A DNA stretch of 9,433 nt from Lachnospiraceae bacterium (lineage in GTDB: Bacteria; Bacillota_A; Clostridia; Lachnospirales; Lachnospiraceae), in NCBI GenBank assembly GCA_017958245.1, contig JAGDDC010000034.1:1-9433 (forward strand), read 5' to 3'. Both the position numbers and the translations under genes were made by a program. The notes below the pieces were generated by a model. That model was not told the DNA's origin. It saw only the letters and a list, made by a program, of their open reading frames with translations, and made no database searches. Within the stretch, counting starts at the first letter, position 1; the number at the start of each line of letters is the position of its first letter. Positions 5,188-9,433 of the stretch are shown here, one piece after another.

Positions 5188-6564
5188 ATGGATTTATTTT
5201 TTTTGACGCAGGAAACAGGGTTCCTCAAGCCTTTTTCCTGGGTGATGGGAAAGATCCTCAATGCTATCTATGAGTTCTTTGGCTTATTTGTAAGCGAGAG
5301 CGAGACGGGTTTCACTGTCGTCAACATAGCGTTATGTATCTTTGTATTCACATTTGTTATAAAGATGCTGATGCTTCCGCTCACTATCAAGCAACAGAAG
5401 TATTCAAGGCTTTCCTCGAGGATGTCGCCCGAACTTCAGGCGATCCAGGCCAAGTATAAGGGCAAGAGGGACGAGGTTTCACTTAGAAGACAACAGGAAG
5501 AGACACAGGAGGTTTACGCAAAGTACGGGACAAGCCCCATGGGCGGATGTCTGCCTCTCCTCATCTCGCTTCCTATCATGTTTGCTCTTTATAGAGTTAT
5601 CTACAGGGTTCCCGGATATGTGACGGAGATCGGAAACATGTACCGCAGCATCGCGGATTCTGTCACAGCGCTTGGCAGCGCGGATTCCGTCGTAAAGAAC
5701 GTGACGGAGTTTCTCGCAAACAACGCACTCGCTCCGATACCTGCAGAGCTTTCAAACTTTGCGGTATTTGATACGGAGAAGACGAACTATCTCATCGATG
5801 TATTTGCTAAGTTCAACAAGACAAACTGGGACGCTTTTCTGTCAACGCCGTTCTTTTCAAGCGTAAAGAATACGGCGGAGCCCGTGATCGCAAACATCAT
5901 GAGCGCGAACAGCCTCTTCGGGCTGAACATTTTGGATACGCCGCAGTGGAACGGTATCAGCGTGATAATCCCTATCCTGGCGGCAGGTTTCCAGTTCGTG
6001 CAGGGCAAGCTGCAGACGGCGGGCACTACCCCGCCCAACGGGGACAACCCCATGGCGAACTCCGGCAGGGTCATGAACACTGTCATGCCCATCATGTCCG
6101 GTGTGTTCTGTCTCATGCTTCCCATCGGTGTCGGCGTTTACTGGATCGCGACTTCGGTCTTCACCATCATTCAGACATTGTTTATCAACAAGTATCTGGA
6201 CAAGGCCGATCTTGACGAAATGATCGAGAAGAACCTCGAGAAGTCCAAGAAGAAAAAGAAAAAGTACGGTGTTAACACCGGATCAAAGATGGCTTCGGTC
6301 GCAAAGACTTCGACCAAGAGCTATGATTATTCATACGACAGCAACGCTTACAAGAAGAACCAGAAATCCAAAGGATCGGGAGATGTTTACAGAAGGAGCG
6401 ACGTTTCTTACAGCGCATCAAGCATAGCTGCGAACGCCAACCTTCTCGCAAGAAACAACAAGCCTAAGCCTTCGAAGCCTGTAAACGATGCACAGGTTAA
6501 ACCTGAAGCACCCGCAGATCCCGTCGATCAGACGCCTGCAGGCAGCGAAAAGGATGGCGAGTAA
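5188..6564 (+). CDS. yidC: Membrane protein insertase YidC/Oxa1 family (SpoIIIJ-like)
   Basis: YidC inserts and folds proteins in the cytoplasmic membrane, alone or with Sec. The 458 residues show a first core membrane segment at about 43-66 (IFVFTFVIKMLMLPLTIKQQ), a charged cytoplasmic hairpin (70-112), a second segment at 117-137 (MGGCLPLLISLPIMFALYRVIYR), and later segments at about 257-272, 300-320 and 318-335 (VGVYWIATSVFTIIQTLF). The conserved positive residue in the substrate groove (Arg73 in B. subtilis SpoIIIJ) aligns with Lys59. The protein is much longer than SpoIIIJ (261 residues) because of an external insert of about 100 residues (145-255) and a tail of about 110 residues starting KSKKKKKKYG, rich in Lys, Tyr and Ser and ending Pro/acidic. 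No lipoprotein signal is present, unlike SpoIIIJ. AGGAGG lies 5 nt before the ATG. Neighbours yidD and jag support the assignment. Confidence 0.97.
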   Translation: MDLFFLTQETGFLKPFSWVMGKILNAIYEFFGLFVSESETGFTVVNIALCIFVFTFVIKMLMLPLTIKQQKYSRLSSRMSPELQAIQAKYKGKRDEVSLRRQQEETQEVYAKYGTSPMGGCLPLLISLPIMFALYRVIYRVPGYVTEIGNMYRSIADSVTALGSADSVVKNVTEFLANNALAPIPAELSNFAVFDTEKTNYLIDVFAKFNKTNWDAFLSTPFFSSVKNTAEPVIANIMSANSLFGLNILDTPQWNGISVIIPILAAGFQFVQGKLQTAGTTPPNGDNPMANSGRVMNTVMPIMSGVFCLMLPIGVGVYWIATSVFTIIQTLFINKYLDKADLDEMIEKNLEKSKKKKKKYGVNTGSKMASVAKTSTKSYDYSYDSNAYKKNQKSKGSGDVYRRSDVSYSASSIAANANLLARNNKPKPSKPVNDAQVKPEAPADPVDQTPAGSEKDGE

Positions 6565-6570
6565 CAATTA

Positions 6571-6588
6571 GCCGGCCTTTTTGCCGGC
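6571..6588 (+). other. GC-rich hairpin between yidC and jag
   Basis: GCCGGC, a 6-nt loop (CTTTTT) and GCCGGC form a perfect 6-bp all-GC stem, 6 nt after the yidC stop and just before the jag ribosome binding site (AAAGGA, 6592-6597). There is no T-tract downstream, so it is unlikely to be a full terminator. It may act as an RNA processing/stability element or adjust the yidC to jag ratio. Confidence 0.5.
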
Positions 6589-6602
6589 GTGAAAGGAACA
6601 CA

Positions 6603-7580
6603 ATGAGCGAATGGAAAGAATACACTGCCAAGACGGTTGAAGAGGCAGTTCTTATAGCAAAACAGGAAACCGGCCGTGAGATCTCTTCATCGGATATCGA
6701 GATCCTCGAGAAGGAATCCTCGGGCTTCCTCGGTCTCTTCAAGAATCAGGCCAGGATCCGCGTGAAGATCTCGGACGCTGAGGCCGGGACCGCACAGACA
6801 GAGGCTGCACCCGCGCAGACTCAGGCGCCTGCAGCACAGAGCGAAAGCAAGTCTTCGCCGAAGGCCTCCCTCTCAAATGAGGAATCCATAGAGATCGTAC
6901 TTGATTTCCTCAGAAAAGTATTCACCGCCATGGAGCTCGAGGCAGAGCTTGAGGCGAACTTTGACGAGGAGAACTCGACCATCGAGGTTCAGGTAAAAGG
7001 AACCGACATGGGCATATTGATCGGCAAGAGAGGTCAGACGCTTGACTCGCTCCAGTACCTTGCAAGCCTTGTTGTGAACAGGGTGAGGGACGGATACATA
7101 AAGATCAAGCTCGACACCGAGAACTACAGGGAGAGACGTAAGGAGACGCTCGAGAACCTTGCGGGCAACATAGCAAACAAGGTAAAGAGGTCGCACAAGC
7201 CCCTCGCGCTTGAGCCCATGAACCCTTACGAGCGCAGGATCATCCACTCTGCTTTGCAGAACGACAAGTATGTTGAGACGCACAGCGAGGGCGAAGATCC
7301 CTACAGAAAAGTTGTCGTTACACCCAAAAAGGGAGTTGTCTTCAACAGTAACCGCTACGGCTCAAAGAAGCCCTACGACAGAAAGTACGGCTCAAAGGGC
7401 GGATACGGCGGCCCCAAGAAGCTCACTTCCTCAAAAGAATTTCATAAGAAGTACGGCGCTGACACAAAGGACTACAGCACGGATTACAAGAAGGATTACG
7501 CTGCATACCTTGAGTCAAAGGCAGCCGCAAAAGCCGAAGCCGCAGCAAAGGCACAAGAGGATGCACGCGATAACGGATGA
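6603..7580 (+). CDS. jag: RNA-binding protein Jag/KhpB (SpoIIIJ-associated)
   Basis: Jag (KhpB) is a cytoplasmic RNA-binding protein encoded next to yidC/spoIIIJ in Firmicutes and linked to cell elongation and division. Its domains are in order: the Jag N-terminal domain (1-56, EWKEYTAKTVEEAV ... GFLGLFKNQARIRVKI); an Ala/Gln/Pro linker (58-85); a KH domain with the GKRG loop (141-144) in MGILIGKRGQTLDSLQYL; and an R3H domain with MNPYERRIIH (206-215), Arg211 and His215 forming the R-x3-H motif, then YRKVVVTPK. Beyond the usual end at about residue 245, a tail of about 80 residues follows: Tyr/Gly/Lys-rich repeats (RYGSKKPYDRKYGSKGGYGG), then an Ala/Lys helix. B. subtilis Jag has about 208 residues. 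The ribosome binding site is AAAGGA; an intrinsic terminator follows. Confidence 0.96.
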   Translation: MSEWKEYTAKTVEEAVLIAKQETGREISSSDIEILEKESSGFLGLFKNQARIRVKISDAEAGTAQTEAAPAQTQAPAAQSESKSSPKASLSNEESIEIVLDFLRKVFTAMELEAELEANFDEENSTIEVQVKGTDMGILIGKRGQTLDSLQYLASLVVNRVRDGYIKIKLDTENYRERRKETLENLAGNIANKVKRSHKPLALEPMNPYERRIIHSALQNDKYVETHSEGEDPYRKVVVTPKKGVVFNSNRYGSKKPYDRKYGSKGGYGGPKKLTSSKEFHKKYGADTKDYSTDYKKDYAAYLESKAAAKAEAAAKAQEDARDNG

Positions 7581-7592
7581 TATCGGTTTACG

Positions 7593-7626
7593 TAAAAGCG
7601 AGTTTCTTACTCGCTTTTATTGTTTT
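7593..7626 (+). terminator. Intrinsic terminator after jag
   Basis: An 11-bp perfect stem (7593-7603 with 7609-7619; AAAAGCGAGT/ACTCGCTTTT core) with a 5-nt loop, followed by TTTTATTGTTTTAT. It begins 12 nt after the jag stop. The stem ends in A:T pairs, so it is likely efficient on the plus strand and would also look like a terminator on the other strand. It separates rpmH-jag from mnmE-mnmG, unless read through. Confidence 0.85.
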
Positions 7627-7655
7627 ATGGACAAATGCAACGAAAGGAGACGCCA

Positions 7656-9028
7656 ATGGATGACCGCACTATAGCAGCGATAGCTACAGGCCTTGTAAAC
7701 TCGGGCATCAGCATAGTCAGGATCAGCGGGTCCGAGGCTGTGAGCATAGCAGACAGCATTTTACATCTCCTTTCGGGAAGAAGCTTGGCAAGGTAAAGAG
7801 CCACACCATCAACTACGGCTTTATAAAGGACGGAGACGAGGTGGTGGACGAAGTCATGGTGAGCGTCATGAGGGCCCCAAAGACCTACACGAGGGAGGAC
7901 TGCGTCGAGATCAATTGTCACGGCGGCATAGCGGTCACCAAGAAGGTCTTTGACCTTGTCCTTGAACATGGCGCTTGTCTTGCGGAGCCCGGAGAGTTCA
8001 CAAAGAGGGCCTTCTTAAACGGCCGTATCGACCTCTCTGAGGCGGAGGCGGTGCTTGAAGTTATAAACGCAAAGAACGAGCTTGCAGTCAAGAGCTCAGT
8101 CGACAATCTATGTGGAAGGTTGAGCGCAGTCATATCAAAGCTTCGGGAAGAGATCCTTAAAGATACGGCTTTCATAGAGGCAGCGCTCGATGACCCTGAA
8201 CACATAAGTCTGGACGGCTTCCAGGGACAGCTTGAGGAGGACATAGTCTCCTGGCAGAAGGAGCTTGACGCGCTGCTAAAGAGCTTCGAGGACGGAAGGC
8301 TCATAAGAGACGGCATAAAGACAGTCATCATAGGCAAGCCAAACTCCGGCAAATCAACGCTCCTAAACCTCCTGCTCGGCACCGACAGGGCCATAGTGAC
8401 TTCCGTCGCGGGCACCACGAGGGACACGATCGAGGAGAGTCTCACGATCGAGGGCCTCAGCCTCAACATCATAGACACGGCCGGCATCAGGGAAACTTCC
8501 GACGAGATCGAGAAGATCGGCGTCGAGAAGGCAGTCCGCCTGGCGCGCGAGGCAGACCTCGTGATCTTTGTGGCGGATTCCCAGACAGGCATCGAAGACA
8601 GCGATTTAAGAGTCCTCGACATCATAAAGGACAAGAGGGCCATAGTTTTGTACAACAAGATCGACCTCGGGAGCGGAGTGGGACGCGACAGGCTTGAAAG
8701 CCTGAGCGACGCCTGCCTCATCGACTTTTCCTCGAAGGAAGGCACAGGAAAAGAAGAGCTTGCCTCGAAGATCCGCGAGATGTTCTTTGAGGGCAAGCTG
8801 AGCTTCAACGACGAGGTCTACTTAAGCAATAAGAGACAGCAGCAGTGCGTCTCCTCTGCCCGCGCGGCACTTTCAAACGTGCTCGCAGCCATAGGAGACG
8901 GCATGTCTGAGGATCTCTACACCATCGATCTCATGGAAGCCTACTCTCAGCTTGGCTTCATTATAGGCGAGAGCGTGAGCGAAGACCTTGCGGACAAGAT
9001 CTTCTCGGAATTCTGTATGGGGAAATGA
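7656..9028 (+). CDS. mnmE: tRNA modification GTPase MnmE, reading frame broken near the 5' end
   Basis: MnmE works with MnmG to add the (carboxymethyl)aminomethyl group to wobble uridine 34 of several tRNAs. Translation from the ATG at 7656 (ribosome binding site AAAGGAG) gives a true MnmE N-terminus ([21 protein letters not shown] ... ADSI) but stops at TAA 7794-7796. The remainder continues in another frame: [20 protein letters not shown] from 7760, then an open frame to 9028. One extra base at the TTTT run (7759-7762) would join them into 457 residues, the normal length. In that numbering the G motifs are GKPNSGKS (227-234), GTTRDT (253-258), DTAG (274-277) and NKID (334-337), and the C-terminal CMGK (454-457) carries the catalytic Cys. 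All else is intact, so a sequencing error or a very recent mutation is likely. If the sequence is right, initiation at GTG 7841 would give only 395 residues lacking much of the folate-binding domain. Confidence 0.93.
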
Positions 9029-9035
9029 GGCATAT

Positions 9036-9433
9036 ATGTCATTTGAGTACGGAGAAACAGATATAGTCATAGTTGGCGCGGGACACGCGGGATGTGAGGC
9101 AGCTCTTTGCTGCGCGAGGCTCGGGTTTTCTACCGTCATGTTCACTGTAAGCGTCGACAGCATCGCGATGATGCCCTGCAATCCCAATATTGGCGGGACT
9201 TCAAAGGGTCATCTCGTGCGCGAGCTCGATGCGCTCGGCGGGGAAATGGGGCGCAACATCGACAAGACTTTCATACAGTCGAAGATGCTGAACACCTCCA
9301 AGGGGCCTGCTGTCCATTCACTCAGAGCTCAGGCCGACAAGAGGGATTACAGCGAGGAGATGCGAAGGACCTGCGAGGCACAGGAGAGGCTGACCATAAA
9401 GCAGGGCGAGATCGCTGAGATCCTTGTTGATGA
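9036..9433 (+). CDS. mnmG: tRNA uridine modification enzyme MnmG, N-terminal part (partial)
   Basis: MnmG (GidA) is the FAD- and NADH-dependent partner of MnmE in wobble uridine modification. The first 132 codons are present; the gene runs off the window. The start ([19 protein letters not shown]) gives the Rossmann FAD-binding [10 protein letters not shown] motif at residues 15-24. It is followed by the family signature [20 protein letters not shown] and GGEMG, then [24 protein letters not shown] lies 7 nt before the ATG, and the gene begins 7 nt after mnmE, so the two are surely co-transcribed. The full protein should be about 620-640 residues. Confidence 0.97.
   Translation, partial: MSFEYGETDIVIVGAGHAGCEAALCCARLGFSTVMFTVSVDSIAMMPCNPNIGGTSKGHLVRELDALGGEMGRNIDKTFIQSKMLNTSKGPAVHSLRAQADKRDYSEEMRRTCEAQERLTIKQGEIAEILVD

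Noticed and set aside
7635..7655. In-frame ATG at 7635 as the mnmE start
   Set aside because: The AAAGGAG ribosome binding site lies downstream of it and is correctly spaced for the ATG at 7656, which also gives the usual N-terminus.
7759..7765. Programmed -1 frameshift signal in mnmE
   Set aside because: TTTT with the codons ATT TTA does not make a standard slippery heptamer, and I see no obvious strong stem at the right distance; kept only as a minor alternative.
7918..8808. Long minus-strand reading frame of 296 codons opposite mnmE
   Set aside because: Antisense to conserved MnmE motifs; Ser/Arg-rich shadow composition and no ribosome binding site or domain recognised.

Overview
This window is the chromosomal replication-origin region of a Gram-positive bacterium, most likely a clostridial Firmicute of the Lachnospiraceae/Eubacteriales type. 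The evidence is the gene order (recF - S4 protein - dnaN - dnaA facing away from rpmH - rnpA - yidD - yidC - jag - mnmE - mnmG), strong AGGAGG-type ribosome binding sites, a sigma-A promoter with a 17-bp spacer, and sequence details such as DDPEH in MnmE and NPNIGG in MnmG. The family-level assignment is inference. The DNA has roughly balanced GC in genes and AT-rich spacers at the origin.

Left half (1-4020, minus strand): the dnaA operon, read right to left as dnaA (initiator), dnaN (sliding clamp), a small S4-domain RNA-binding protein, and recF (gap repair). A downstream reading frame that overlaps the recF stop codon is cut by the window edge. Origin (4021-4418): a divergent spacer of about 400 bp with three perfect DnaA boxes, inverted repeats, a dnaA promoter on the minus strand and an rpmH promoter on the plus strand. 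A second cluster of DnaA boxes, with an AT-rich tract and a candidate DnaA-trio, lies in the dnaA-dnaN spacer (2473-2652). The origin is therefore bipartite, as in Bacillus subtilis.

Right half (4419-9433, plus strand): rpmH (ribosomal protein L34, only 44 codons), rnpA (RNase P protein), yidD and yidC (membrane protein insertion), jag/khpB (RNA-binding partner of YidC), an intrinsic terminator, then mnmE and the start of mnmG (together they modify the tRNA wobble uridine).

Most of the window is conserved housekeeping DNA, and I see no mobile element, CRISPR array, tRNA or rRNA, and no convincing new system. The points worth a second look are: a single-base frame break near the start of mnmE; an inverted repeat in the origin that encloses a perfect DnaA box and creates flanking variant boxes; a candidate DnaA-trio unwinding element; Lys in place of the conserved groove Arg in YidC; and unusual Tyr/Lys-rich tails on both YidC and Jag. 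Two starts differ from the longest reading frame: the S4 protein (ATG at 1352) and rnpA (TTG at 4608).
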